The notes: generated from the letters alone by a model not told the origin. A stretch of DNA of 23,434 nt from DATJOQ01 sp050010455 (GCA_050010455.1 JBEKLA010000038.1:1-23434), one strand, 5' to 3'. Shown: positions 7,414 to 16,192, numbered from the stretch's first letter. A program made the numbers and translations.

Positions 7414-8871
7414 ATGCCCTATCAGGAGCTTCGGGAGGGCCTGACTTTTGACGACGTGCTGTTGCTGCCGCAGGCCTCCGACCTGCTGCCGCATCAGTGC
7501 GACGTTTCGACCCTTCTGACCCGCAAGATCCGACTCAGTATCCCGCTGGTTTCGAGTCCGATGGACACCGTAACGGAGTCGCGCGCCGCGATCGCGATGG
7601 CGCAAAGCGGCGGTATCGGTTTCATCCATCGCAACCTTTCGATCGAGCAGCAGGCGGCCGAGGTCGAGGCGGTAAAGAAATTCGAGAGCGGAATGATCGC
7701 CGATCCCGTCACGGTGCATCCCGACCAGCAGATCCGGGATGCGCTCGCGATTATGAATCGTTTCAGGATCTCGGGGCTGCCGGTCGTGGTCGAGGGCGGC
7801 AAGCTGGTGGGTATCCTGACCAATCGCGATCTGCGATTCGAGAAACGCCTGGATAAGCCGGTGCGCGAAGTGATGACGACGAAAGTTGTCACGGCGCGGC
7901 CCGGCACTGATCTGGAAAAGGCCAAGGAGATACTGCAGGCGTATCGGATCGAGAAGCTGCCGCTGGTCGACGATCAGCAGCGGCTGCGCGGGCTGATAAC
8001 CGTCAAGGATATGGACAAGGCCGAGCGCTATCCCAACGCGAGCAAGGATCAGATGGGGCGGCTGCGGGTCGGCGGGGCGATCGGAGTGGGAGCCGATCGC
8101 GAGGAACGCGTGGCGGCGCTGAAACGCGCGGGAGTTGACGTGCTGTGTATCGATACCGCGCACGGCCATTCGCACAACGTGATCGAGGCGCTGCGGGCGA
8201 CCAAGCGCGAATGCCCCGATATCGAGGTGGTCGCGGGAGCGGTCGCAACCGACGAGGGAGCGCAAGCGCTAATCGACGCCGGCGCCGACGCGCTGCGCGT
8301 CGGGATGGGGCCGGGATCGATCTGCACCACGCGCGTGGTTTCGGGCGTCGGCGTGCCGCAGATAACCGCGGTGATGGAATGCGTCGCGGTGGCCGAGCCG
8401 CGCAAAATTCCGGTGATCGCGGACGGCGGAATCCGGTTCTCGGGCGATATCACCAAGGCGCTGGCGGCTGGGGCCTCGACCGTGATGATCGGGTCGCTGT
8501 TCGCGGGTACCGAGGAGGGTCCGGGCGAGACCATCCTCTACCAGGGGCGCTCCTACAAGCTCCATCGCGGCATGGGATCGCTGGGTGCGATGACCGAGCG
8601 CACGCGCGATCGCTACGGACAGACGGAAGTGCCAGAGACCAAGCTCGTTCCCGAGGGTATCGAAGGGCGCGTGCCGTATCGCGGCTCGTTGTTTTCCATG
8701 ATCGATCAATTGATTGGCGGATTGCAGTCGGGGATGGGTTACGTCGGCGCGGCCAATCTCGCCGAGCTCCGCCGCCGCGCGAGATTCATCCGCGTCACCG
8801 ACGCCGGCCAGCGCGAGAGCCACGTCCACGACGTATTCATCACCAAGGAGGCGCCCAATTACCGGAGCTAG
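7414..8871 (+). CDS. guaB: IMP dehydrogenase
   Basis: IMP dehydrogenase oxidises IMP to XMP with NAD+, the committed step to guanine nucleotides in the cytosol. The 485-residue protein has the TIM barrel (LTFDDVLLLPQ at 10-20, SSPMDTVTES at 47-56) interrupted by two CBS domains (about 95-205: MIADPVTVHPDQQIRDAL and VMTTKVVTARPGTDLEKA). The catalytic loop GPGSICTTR carries Cys304. IADGGIRFSGDITKALAAGA and GSLFAGTEEGPGE follow, then the active-site flap RYGQ. Length and motifs are canonical. The ATG at 7414 is chosen because GAGGAG (7402-7407) is ideally spaced; the frame opens 7 codons earlier, inside the terminator. The leader hairpin suggests transcription attenuation. Confidence 0.97.
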   Translation: MPYQELREGLTFDDVLLLPQASDLLPHQCDVSTLLTRKIRLSIPLVSSPMDTVTESRAAIAMAQSGGIGFIHRNLSIEQQAAEVEAVKKFESGMIADPVTVHPDQQIRDALAIMNRFRISGLPVVVEGGKLVGILTNRDLRFEKRLDKPVREVMTTKVVTARPGTDLEKAKEILQAYRIEKLPLVDDQQRLRGLITVKDMDKAERYPNASKDQMGRLRVGGAIGVGADREERVAALKRAGVDVLCIDTAHGHSHNVIEALRATKRECPDIEVVAGAVATDEGAQALIDAGADALRVGMGPGSICTTRVVSGVGVPQITAVMECVAVAEPRKIPVIADGGIRFSGDITKALAAGASTVMIGSLFAGTEEGPGETILYQGRSYKLHRGMGSLGAMTERTRDRYGQTEVPETKLVPEGIEGRVPYRGSLFSMIDQLIGGLQSGMGYVGAANLAELRRRARFIRVTDAGQRESHVHDVFITKEAPNYRS

Positions 8872-9042
8872 GCGCCGCGCGGCCGCGAAGAATTTTTGCG
8901 CGCTGCCAGGCGGCTGGCGGATCGGTGTGCCGGGCGCGTCGAAGCGGCTGGCGCGGATTCCAATCCGGCGCCGCCGGTTCGCGCGTATCTGGCGTAAGGA
9001 TTATTTTTCGGGCCGGGCTGGCGGGAGTGGATCGGGCGAGCG

Positions 9043-10203
9043 ATGAGCAAAATCAGAGTTGGGGTTATGTTTGGCGGCCGATCGGGCGAGCACGAGATCT
9101 CGCTGCGTTCGGCGCTGACCGTGATGGGCGCGATGGATGCGGAGAAGTACGAGATCGTGCCGATCGGTATCGCGCGCGACGGCCGATGGTACTTTCTCGC
9201 CGACGCGATACGAATCCTGAGCGACGCGACTGAGCGCCGCGCCGAACTCGACGCGGCCGGCGTGCCGGTGAGCCTGCTGCCGCATCCGGGCGGCGGCCTG
9301 GTGCGATGCGCGGTCGAAGGCGGCGGGCGCCAGGCGGAGGCGCTATCGGATGGCGGCGCGGAGCTGAGCGGTCCGATCGATGTAATCTTTCCGGTATTGC
9401 ACGGGACTTACGGCGAGGACGGCACGGTGCAGGGGCTGCTCGAACTGGCCGGGATACCATACGTCGGCGCGGGCGTGCTCGGCTCGGGGCTGGGGATGGA
9501 CAAGGAGGCGCAAAAGCGCGTGCTGCGCGATTGCGGTATTCCGGTGGTGCGATTCGCCGCGATCGAACGCGGCGACTATCGCGAGCAGCCGCGTCTGGCG
9601 GCGCGATTGGCGGAGGAGCTTGGCTATCCGGTTTTCGTCAAGCCCAACGCTTTGGGTTCCTCGATCGGAATCAGCAAGGTGAAGAATCGCGACGAGCTGG
9701 GACCGGCGCTGGAAGACGCGTTTCAATACGATCGCAAGGCGCTGATCGAGGCGTCGTGCGAGGGCCGCGAGCTCGAGTGCGCGGTGCTCGGCAACGATCG
9801 GCCGCAAGCGTCGCAGCCGGGCGAGATAATCGTGCATCGCGGGCACGAGTTCTACAGTTACGAATCGAAATATATCGATCCCGACGGAGCGGAGTGCAGA
9901 ATTCCGGCGATGCTGCCCGCGAATGTGGCCGAGCGAATCCGCACGCTTTCGGTAGCCGCGTTCAAGGCGCTCGGGCTGCGCGGGATGGCGCGCGTCGATT
10001 TTCTGGCGCGGCGCGATCTCAGCGAGATTTTCGTCAATGAGCTCAATACGATCCCGGGCTTCACGTCGATCAGCATGTATCCGAAGCTGTGGGAGGTTTC
10101 GGGTATCCCGCTTGCGCGCCTGATCGACCGCTTGATCGAACTCGCGCTCGAAGAGCATCGGGATCGTAAGTCACTCAAGTTCACGTATCAGCCTCGCGCG
10201 TGA
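9043..10203 (+). CDS. ddl: D-alanine--D-alanine ligase
   Basis: Ddl joins two D-alanines with ATP to make the peptidoglycan precursor dipeptide. The 386-residue protein has the ATP-grasp order. The N-terminal domain shows VGVMFGGRSGEHEISLRSA (7-25) and FPVLHGTYGEDGTVQGLLE. The central domain has YVGAGVLGSGLGMDKEAQK and PVFVKPNALGSSIGISKV. The C-terminal domain has FYSYESKY, the metal-binding segment ARVDFLARRDLSEIFVNELNTIPGFTSISMYPKLW, and LIDRLIELAL. FYSYESKY in the omega-loop fits the D-Ala-D-Ala rather than the D-Ala-D-lactate type. It follows guaB after a 171-base GC-rich spacer; a 12-base piece of that spacer (gatcgggcgagc) recurs inside the start of the gene. It precedes rdgB by 40 bases and may be co-transcribed with it. 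Confidence 0.95.
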   Translation: MSKIRVGVMFGGRSGEHEISLRSALTVMGAMDAEKYEIVPIGIARDGRWYFLADAIRILSDATERRAELDAAGVPVSLLPHPGGGLVRCAVEGGGRQAEALSDGGAELSGPIDVIFPVLHGTYGEDGTVQGLLELAGIPYVGAGVLGSGLGMDKEAQKRVLRDCGIPVVRFAAIERGDYREQPRLAARLAEELGYPVFVKPNALGSSIGISKVKNRDELGPALEDAFQYDRKALIEASCEGRELECAVLGNDRPQASQPGEIIVHRGHEFYSYESKYIDPDGAECRIPAMLPANVAERIRTLSVAAFKALGLRGMARVDFLARRDLSEIFVNELNTIPGFTSISMYPKLWEVSGIPLARLIDRLIELALEEHRDRKSLKFTYQPRA

Positions 10204-10243
10204 TCGCGCACGTGCGTCCGCGTATCCGGAAAGGCGCATCGAC

Positions 10244-10864
10244 GTGACCAGGCTTTTGATCGCGACCACCAATGCGGCGAAGCTCGGCGAGTATCGCAGG
10301 CTGCTCCGCGATTTCGCGCTCGAGGTAATCTCGCTGCGCGACGTGGGAATCGAAGGCGAGCCGAGCGAAACCGGCGCCAGTTTCGCCGAGAACGCGACGC
10401 TGAAGGCGCGCCACTATTTCGCGCGCGCGCGAATCGCGACGCTCGCCGATGACGGCGGCCTGGAGATCGACGCGCTGGGCGGAGAACCCGGCGTGCGATC
10501 GCATCGATGGCTCGGCGACGCGGCCGGCGGCGACGAGGCGCTGGTTGCCGAAGTAATCCGCCGGATGGCGGACGTGGAAGAGAATCGGCGCGGCGCGCGG
10601 CTGCGCAACGCGCTCGCGCTCGTTTATCGTGTTGGCGGCGCGGCGCGCGAGCGGGTCGCGGAGGGAACGCTCGACGGCGTTATCGCGCGCACGGCCTATC
10701 CGGCGATCACGCCCGGCTTCCCGTATCGGTCGGTGCTGTTCATACCGGAGCGCGGATGCTATCTGGCGGAGCTCGGCGAAGAAGAGCAGGCGCGGATAAG
10801 CCAGCGGCGAATCGCGATCGAACGGGCGCGGCCGTATTTGCTCGAAATCGCCGCGGGCGGCTGA
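10244..10864 (+). CDS. rdgB: RdgB/HAM1-family XTP/dITP diphosphatase
   Basis: The family hydrolyses dITP, XTP and related damaged purine triphosphates to monophosphates. The 206-residue protein starts at GTG (10244) with GGAAAGG about 10 bases upstream. It has the substrate-loop TTNAAKLGEYRRLL (8-21), ETGASFAENATLKARHYF (about 46-63), LADDGGLEIDALGGEPGVRS (about 66-85), PGFPYRSVLFIPERG and a C-terminal ISQRR. Three positions are unusual. The common LADDSGLEVD is DDGG here, GFGYDPIF is GFPYRSVLF, and the usual SHR near the end is SQR. These point to a divergent subfamily, so the exact substrate preference is less sure. It sits with guaB, consistent with purine pool control. Confidence 0.85.
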   Translation: MTRLLIATTNAAKLGEYRRLLRDFALEVISLRDVGIEGEPSETGASFAENATLKARHYFARARIATLADDGGLEIDALGGEPGVRSHRWLGDAAGGDEALVAEVIRRMADVEENRRGARLRNALALVYRVGGAARERVAEGTLDGVIARTAYPAITPGFPYRSVLFIPERGCYLAELGEEEQARISQRRIAIERARPYLLEIAAGG

Positions 10865-10897
10865 CGCCGCGGAAGGCCGGGAGGTGGCGCTGTAGCG

Positions 10898-12079
10898 ATG
10901 CTTCGGATCGTTGTGTCCGGATTGGCCGCGACCTATCCGTTCGGCGGAGTCTTCTGGGACTATCTTCAGTACGTGGTGGGATTGCGCCGGCTCGGCCACG
11001 ACGTGCTTTACGTCGAGGACAGCGGCAGGTGGTGCTACGATCCGGTTCAGCAGACGTTCGTGCCCGAGGGCGACGCGAACGCCGCCTATCTCGCCGAGCA
11101 TATCGCGGGGCTCGACGCCGAGCTTGGCGGGCGCTGGTTTTTTCGCGACGCGAACGGGAAGAGCTACGGGCGTGCGTGGAATGACGTCGTCGAGTTCTGC
11201 CGCTCGGCCGATTTATTCATCAACGTTTCGAATTCGTGCGAGATGCGCGAGGAATATTTCGCGGCGGCGCGCGTCGCGTTCATCGACAGCGATCCGATGT
11301 ATACGCAGGCGTCGATTCGGGATTCGGAAGGAATCGACGAGCCGAAGGCGCGCGCGCGGGTCGCGGCCTTCCGCCGCTACGACGTGTACTTTACATTCGG
11401 CGAGAACGCCGGCGACCCCGATTGCCGTATTCCGACCGGGCCGGTCAACTGGATCGCCACGCGCCAGCCGATCGTGCTCGACCGCTTCGACGGCGCGGCG
11501 GTGCCGATAGCGTCGCGGCGGCGCGTGTTGACGACGGTGGCTTCGTGGGAGCCGGCGGAGAAGGGGCCAATGGTCGACGGGGTCAGGTATCGCGGCAAGA
11601 GCGTCGAGTTCGAGCGTTTTATCGGGATCGCGTCGGGGAGTCCGATCGCGATGGAGATCGCGATGAGCGGGCTTGCGCCGCTCGAGCGGTTGCGCGCGGC
11701 GGGATGGCGCGTGATCGAGGCCTACACGATTTCCGCCGACCCGTGGGCGTATCGGGACTATCTGGCGAATTCGTTCGGCGAGTGGAGTGTGGCGAAAAAC
11801 GCCTACGTCGCCAGCCGCAGCGGATGGTTCTCGTGCCGCAGCGCATGCTATCTCGCGCTCGGCGTTCCGGTGATCGTGCAGGACACCGGCTTTAGCCGCC
11901 ACATCCCCGCCGGCGAGGGCATACTCTGTTTCTCGACGATCGACGATGCGCGCGCGGCGATCGCGGAACTAATCGCGCATCCCGAGCGTCATGCGCGCGC
12001 GGCGCGCGAAATCGCGCGCGAGTATTTCGATTCGGACAAAGTCTTAGGGCGCTTAATCGATCAGGCGTCGTCGGCGTAA
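10898..12079 (+). CDS. Glycosyltransferase family protein (GT-B-like)
   Basis: This 393-residue cytosolic protein has the look of a GT-B glycosyltransferase. The N-terminal half starts LRIVVSGLAATYPFGGVFWDYLQYVVGLRRLGHDVLYVED, a nucleotide-fold strand and helix typical of the acceptor domain. The C-terminal half contains PLERLRAAGWRVIEAYTIS, FGEWSVAKNAYVASRSGWFSCRSACYLALGVPVIVQDTGF and GEGILCFSTIDDARAAIAELIA, resembling the donor-binding domain. There the GVPVIVQDTG turn and the following acidic/loop region are family hallmarks. No signal peptide or membrane span is seen. Donor and acceptor are unknown. A GGGAGG ribosome site lies a little far (about 13 bases) from the ATG. It is the last gene of the plus-strand run and converges with the next gene, 19 bases away. 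Confidence 0.7.
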   Translation: MLRIVVSGLAATYPFGGVFWDYLQYVVGLRRLGHDVLYVEDSGRWCYDPVQQTFVPEGDANAAYLAEHIAGLDAELGGRWFFRDANGKSYGRAWNDVVEFCRSADLFINVSNSCEMREEYFAAARVAFIDSDPMYTQASIRDSEGIDEPKARARVAAFRRYDVYFTFGENAGDPDCRIPTGPVNWIATRQPIVLDRFDGAAVPIASRRRVLTTVASWEPAEKGPMVDGVRYRGKSVEFERFIGIASGSPIAMEIAMSGLAPLERLRAAGWRVIEAYTISADPWAYRDYLANSFGEWSVAKNAYVASRSGWFSCRSACYLALGVPVIVQDTGFSRHIPAGEGILCFSTIDDARAAIAELIAHPERHARAAREIAREYFDSDKVLGRLIDQASSA

Positions 12080-12098
12080 GGCGCAATATCGCGTGACG

Positions 12099-12896
12099 TT
12101 ACGGGATTGTGATCGTGCCCAGCGTCGCGGGCAGGCCCCCGACTACAACGGTGCCTTCTCCGTTGGTGGCCGCGATTGCGGTTACCGCTTGGGTCGATGA
12201 CTTGGGGTTATTCGAACTGCTACTGCCGCATCCGACCTGCGTCGCCGTCAGCGCGACAGCCAGCACGAGCACCAGCGACGCACGCCGTCGATCCGACGCC
12301 GGCAACACCATCATGACGAGCCCTATCGCGCAGAAGGCCGCCCCCAATTGGCCGACGCCGTTGCCCGGATCTGTCGGTTCGAGCATCGCCGCATAGGCGA
12401 CGCCGCGATCGATCATCGCCGGATTTGCCGCGATCGTTGCGGTGAGTGCGAAAGTTGCGGAGTCTCCCGCTGGAATGACGATCCCGGGGCTATACGCCGC
12501 GGCGAAATCGAAAAAGTTTAATAATGGAGCTCCTGCAAGCGTAATGCTCGGAGTACCGGTGCAGGAAGTGCAGGTCAGTGTCATCGAGGCAAAGAGCCGC
12601 GATATCGGCGACCCAAAAACCGTGCCGAGCCCCCAGACCGCCACATTGCCTATGTCGACGCTCACTGAGGCTATTGTCTCGTCGACCTCGCTCGTATTCG
12701 TAAACACGAATGTTCCCGACGGCACGTTCGCTTGCGCCGCGGACGCTCTGACATTTCCATTCGCTGTCACCGTGACCGTCGCGCCGAGCGCAGGCGTCGG
12801 CGTCGCTTGCGCCATTAGCGGGAGCGCGCTTGCCAGAATAGGGAAAGCCGCGAGCAGACTTGGCCAGATCACTCGAAACAAACGAGTCCTCTTCAT
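12099..12896 (-). CDS. Secreted hypothetical protein with internal lipobox-like C-terminal segment
   Basis: I do not recognise a named family. From the chosen ATG the 265-residue product begins with a classic signal peptide (MKRTRLFRVIW, then a hydrophobic core ending LPLMAQA). About 125 residues of Thr/Ser/Ala-rich beta-like sequence follow, with a SCTGT cysteine pair and a block ATVTVTANGNVRASAAQANV. Near the C-terminus are a hydrophobic segment (GAAFCAIGLVMMVLP), the basic SDRRR, a second hydrophobic run (LVLVLAVALTATQVGC) and then GSSSSNN. This basic-hydrophobic-Cys order looks like a lipoprotein signal buried inside the protein. The tail ends GLPATLGTITIP. The arrangement resembles C-terminal anchor segments of large exported proteins in Acidobacteria-like genomes, which is inference. 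The frame stays open to an ATG at 12971 with a GAGAG site; I prefer 12896 on signal-peptide grounds. Confidence 0.6.
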   Translation of the reverse strand: MKRTRLFRVIWPSLLAAFPILASALPLMAQATPTPALGATVTVTANGNVRASAAQANVPSGTFVFTNTSEVDETIASVSVDIGNVAVWGLGTVFGSPISRLFASMTLTCTSCTGTPSITLAGAPLLNFFDFAAAYSPGIVIPAGDSATFALTATIAANPAMIDRGVAYAAMLEPTDPGNGVGQLGAAFCAIGLVMMVLPASDRRRASLVLVLAVALTATQVGCGSSSSNNPKSSTQAVTAIAATNGEGTVVVGGLPATLGTITIP

Positions 12897-13155
12897 CGGT
12901 ATGCGCGCAAGCGCCCGGACTGTGGCCCTAATGGCGCACTCACGTTTCGTGGATCGGTTCTTGGGGGTCATCGAGCGCAGCTCTCTTACGCGTTGTCTCC
13001 CAATAACTACCGGGATGTTATCAAAAGCCCTCTTAGGGGCCGGGGCGAACGAGAGTGACTATTAGCTGAGGCACGTCGGAAAACGCAAACCCACCACTCG
13101 GTTCGGAATGGCAACTTTGCCATACGCGGTTAGATCCGGAGAGAATGACTACTCG

Positions 13156-13180
13156 ATGCGGCTGGTGGGGGCGGCGCGCG
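13156..13180. repeat. 25-bp exact direct repeat, copy 1
   Basis: These 25 bases, starting atgcggctggtgggggc and ending in gcggcgcgcg, are identical to 16271-16295. The copy abuts the stop codon (13181-13183) of the AAA-associated gene on its 3' side. Flanking bases differ from the other copy on both sides. A small hairpin, atggca-actt-tgccat, lies nearby at 13108-13123. Confidence 0.85.
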
Positions 13181-13672
13181 TCATTCCTGATCGAGGTAGA
13201 AGCGGTCGTCGTCCTTGTTGTAGCCGAAAAGTTCCGCGAAGCGGCCCCAGTTCACGATCGTCGTGAACAGCAGCTCGGGATTCTCGTTCGGCAGCAGCAT
13301 CGCCAGATGCTCGATGATTGCATCCTTGGTCTGGGAGTGCTCCTCCTGGCCGCGCAGCAGGCGCGCGAGATAACTGAACAGGCCATGCTGCTTGAGCCGC
13401 TCGCGCAGCATCAGCTTGCGCTGATTGATATCGCTTTCGAGGAAGCGTTTGCCCGCCGGCTCGAGCACGATATCGCCGCGCGGAGTATCGACGAAGCCCA
13501 GGATCTCGGCCGCCTTCATCACCTTGAGCAGGTCGCCGAAGTTGTAGTTGAGCTCGCGCGCGAGCTTGTAGCCGTCCTCCTTGCCGCCGCGATCGTCGAG
13601 CACCTCGAGCAATCCGAACACCTGCGGCAGGTTGGTGTCGGGAATCGGGTTGATGCCTGAAGTCGTGCTCAC
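13181..13672 (-). CDS. AAA-associated domain protein (ABC transporter C-terminal domain, stand-alone)
   Basis: This 163-residue protein matches the AAA-associated C-terminal domain that is often fused to NitT/TauT-type ABC ATPases. It opens IPDTNLPQVFGLLEVLDDRGGKEDGYKLARELNYNFGDLLKVMKAAEILGFVDTPRGDI, resembling a winged-helix-like fold. It then continues with LTPAGKRF-like LEPAGKRFLESDINQRK and ends with RFAELFGYNKDDDRFYLD. Here it is a separate gene whose ATG overlaps the end of the ATPase gene by four bases (ATGA type), so the two are translationally coupled. It probably regulates or stabilises the ATPase; its exact role is not established. No membrane segment or catalytic motif is seen. 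The 25-bp repeat sits directly after its stop. Confidence 0.85.
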   Translation of the reverse strand: MSTTSGINPIPDTNLPQVFGLLEVLDDRGGKEDGYKLARELNYNFGDLLKVMKAAEILGFVDTPRGDIVLEPAGKRFLESDINQRKLMLRERLKQHGLFSYLARLLRGQEEHSQTKDAIIEHLAMLLPNENPELLFTTIVNWGRFAELFGYNKDDDRFYLDQE

Positions 13673-14439
13673 GCGCGTTCCTCGATTAGCGAAAAGACCT
13701 TGTCGGTCAGGGCGTTGAACGCTTCGGTGCGCTTGTCGCGCGGGCGCGGCAGATCGATCTTGAGGTCGCTCACCACCCGGCCCGGGTTGGGCGACATCAC
13801 CACTACCCGGTCCGCCAGCTCGATCGCTTCCTCGATCATGTGGGTTACCATCACGATGGTATGCACGGGCGAGTCGGGCGCCTGCCAGATATCGAGCAGT
13901 TCCTCGCGCAGCGTGATCGCGGTCAGCGCGTCGAGGGCCGAGAACGGCTCGTCCATCAGCAAGACCTTGGGTTCGACGGCGAGCGCGCGGGCGATGCCGA
14001 CGCGCTGTTTCATGCCGCCAGAGAGCTCGCGGGGGTAGGCTTCTTCGAAGCCGTCGAGACCGACTTTATCGATCAGGACGCCGGCGCGTTTGCGGCGCTC
14101 GGCGGGATTCATCCCGCGCGCTTCGAGGCCCAGCTCGACGTTGGCCTCGACCGTCAGCCACGGCATCAGCGCGAAGGACTGGAACACCAGGGCGCATTCG
14201 AGATTGATTCCGTCGACCTGCCGGTCCTGATAGAGCACCTGGCCCGAAGAGGGCGGCATGATGCCGTTGATGATGCGCAGCAGAGTCGACTTACCGCATC
14301 CCGAGGGGCCGACTAGAGCCACAAATTCGCCTTGCTCGATCGCGAAGGAAATATTTTCGAGCACGCGCAGGCTGCCCTTGGCGTGAGCAAAACTCTTCGA
14401 CACTTCTTTGAGTTCGAGCAGGGCCACGGGTCCGCGCAC
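13669..14439 (-). CDS. ABC transporter ATP-binding protein, NitT/TauT type
   Basis: This 256-residue ATPase drives the double permease encoded next to it. It carries Walker A GPSGCGKST (about 44-52), a Q-loop near VFQSFALMPWLTVEANVELGLE (about 85-106), signature LSGGMKQRVGIARAL (139-153), Walker B VLLMDEP (159-165), D-loop SALD and H-loop TH200. The PWLTVEANV and VVVMSPNPGR segments are typical of the nitrate/sulfonate/taurine/thiamine-precursor importer ATPases. The start is GTG at 14439; another GTG at 14427 is possible, and neither has a clear ribosome site. Its end overlaps the AAA-associated gene by four bases. The transported substrate cannot be inferred because no binding-protein gene is present. 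Confidence 0.93.
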   Translation of the reverse strand: MRGPVALLELKEVSKSFAHAKGSLRVLENISFAIEQGEFVALVGPSGCGKSTLLRIINGIMPPSSGQVLYQDRQVDGINLECALVFQSFALMPWLTVEANVELGLEARGMNPAERRKRAGVLIDKVGLDGFEEAYPRELSGGMKQRVGIARALAVEPKVLLMDEPFSALDALTAITLREELLDIWQAPDSPVHTIVMVTHMIEEAIELADRVVVMSPNPGRVVSDLKIDLPRPRDKRTEAFNALTDKVFSLIEERA

Positions 14440-14470
14440 TCTGTTTGACGCATCGCGATCTCGCCGATCA

Positions 14471-16192
14471 CTAATAGTCGAGTTTGTACCGTTCCATCGC
14501 GAAGGAGTACAAGCGCCTCCAGACTAACCGGTTTAAGGCCATCACCGCCAGAATCATCGATAGCAGGCTCAACAGGATCATCACACCGTTGTTGGTCTGA
14601 AAGGTGGCGCTATCGAGCAGGGCGCCCAGGCCGAGCACCTGATAGATGTGATCATGGTAGACGAAATACTCGGACAGGATTAGCGCGTTCCATCCGCCGC
14701 CCCACGCGGTGATACTGCCGGTTATCAGCGAGGGCAGCAGGGCGGGCAGCGTGAGTTTGCGCCAGGTGGCGAAACGGGTGAGGCCGAAAGAGCGCGCCAC
14801 TTCCTTGAGATCGGCGGGCACCTGGCGCGTGCCGGCCAGCAGGTTGAAGAGCAGATACCACTGCATCCCGGTCAGGATCAGCAGCACCGAGGCAAGGTTC
14901 ATTCCTCCGGTGGCTTTGATCACCAGAACCACGACCAAGGGGAACAGCGCGGTTGCGGGCATCGAGCCCGCGATCTCCGCGAACGGAGCGATCGCGCGAT
15001 TGAAGCGCGGGCTGTCCACCGCCCATAGCGCGCACGGCAGCGTCCAGGCGAGCGAGATCAGGTAGGCGATCGAGAGGCGCAGGAACGACGCGGCGGTCGC
15101 GGCCGGGATCAATTTGGCTTCGGCGGGCCAGGGCGCCGCCAGAGCGCGGAACAGGGCGAGAATCCCCGCGGCGCAGCCGTACAGAAAGAGCGCCAGCATC
15201 GCGGCGAGCAGGCCCAATCGCGCCGCGTTCGTAATCCGCGCCAGCCGGGCGCGAGCGCCGGCAGACAGCGTCGGGCGCATCTCCCATGCGTCTTGCAGCG
15301 ATCGCAAGATCGGACTCAGGCGCGCATGAATGGCGCGGCCGAAGGCCAAGCCCAAACCGCCGATCACATGGGCCATCGATAGCGAGCCCATCGGCTCCGA
15401 CGTCGCGGCGAACTCATAGCGGAACTTCTCCGCCCATACCGACAGCGGCTGCCACACACAGATATCCATCGCCACGATCACGGCAAGCAGCATCGCCAAC
15501 CCGCCGATCAGCTCGCCGACGCGCCCCTTGTTGGCCGCCTCCATCAGGAAGGTTCCCAGCCCGGGCAGCTTGTAGTTGACCGGGCCCGCGGTGATGATTT
15601 CGCACGCGATCAGGAAGTACCATCCCGCCACCCACGACAGGATCGAGTTGTAGACCAGCTTGGGCACGCTGGCCGGAATCAGCAGGCGCCGCAGCTTGAG
15701 CCATCGATTGGCGCCGAAGGCGTCGAGCGCTTCGATAGAATCGCGCGGGATGGTTTTGGCGGCTTCGTAAACGCCGAGCGCGAGATTCCAGGCCTGGCTG
15801 GTGAAGATCAGGAAGATCGCCGCCATCTCGACGCCGAGCCGGCTTCCGTGCGCGAGCGACACGAAGAAATAGATCGCGGCCGGGAAGAAGCCGACCACCG
15901 GCACCGACTGGGCGATATCGATCGCGGGAATCATCACGCGCTCGTACATCGGGCCTTTGGCGGCGCCGAGGCCATAGGTGATCGCGAAAATCAGCGAGAG
16001 CAGATAGGCGATCAACATCCGGTAGAAGGAGCAGAACGCATAATAGGGGAGATGATGAACGTTGACGCTCAGGCGCGGCGCGCGGGCGATATGATGGCGG
16101 TACTGGAAAAATAGCGCGAGCAGACCCGCCAGGATGAGGAAGGATATGAACCAGCCGATGAGCTTGCGCGGCTCGATGATGGGGCGCTGCAT
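14471..16192 (-). CDS. Double-domain ABC transporter permease, NitT/TauT type
   Basis: From the ATG at 16192 the protein has 573 residues and two complete binding-protein-dependent permease domains in tandem. Half one (about 12-255) has membrane spans and the cytoplasmic coupling EAA motif EALDAFGANRWLKLRRLLIP. Half two (about 325-573) has EVARSFGLTRFATWRKLTLP, and both halves show AGWY/GGGWNALI...E segments after it. A charged cytoplasmic-type linker (about 260-320) joins them. One such chain could supply the whole membrane channel for the adjacent ATPase. The frame continues to a TTG at 16240, but the added 16 residues look non-homologous. No substrate-binding protein is encoded nearby, so the substrate is open. 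It is the first gene of the transporter set and follows dinB by 71 bases. Confidence 0.9.
   Translation of the reverse strand: MQRPIIEPRKLIGWFISFLILAGLLALFFQYRHHIARAPRLSVNVHHLPYYAFCSFYRMLIAYLLSLIFAITYGLGAAKGPMYERVMIPAIDIAQSVPVVGFFPAAIYFFVSLAHGSRLGVEMAAIFLIFTSQAWNLALGVYEAAKTIPRDSIEALDAFGANRWLKLRRLLIPASVPKLVYNSILSWVAGWYFLIACEIITAGPVNYKLPGLGTFLMEAANKGRVGELIGGLAMLLAVIVAMDICVWQPLSVWAEKFRYEFAATSEPMGSLSMAHVIGGLGLAFGRAIHARLSPILRSLQDAWEMRPTLSAGARARLARITNAARLGLLAAMLALFLYGCAAGILALFRALAAPWPAEAKLIPAATAASFLRLSIAYLISLAWTLPCALWAVDSPRFNRAIAPFAEIAGSMPATALFPLVVVLVIKATGGMNLASVLLILTGMQWYLLFNLLAGTRQVPADLKEVARSFGLTRFATWRKLTLPALLPSLITGSITAWGGGWNALILSEYFVYHDHIYQVLGLGALLDSATFQTNNGVMILLSLLSMILAVMALNRLVWRRLYSFAMERYKLDY

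Noticed and set aside
8872..9042. Possible gene or terminator between guaB and ddl
   Set aside because: Only a short GC palindrome (gccgcgcggc, 8874-8883) and a distant TTTTT are present. The pairing is too short, and no reading frame is protein-like.
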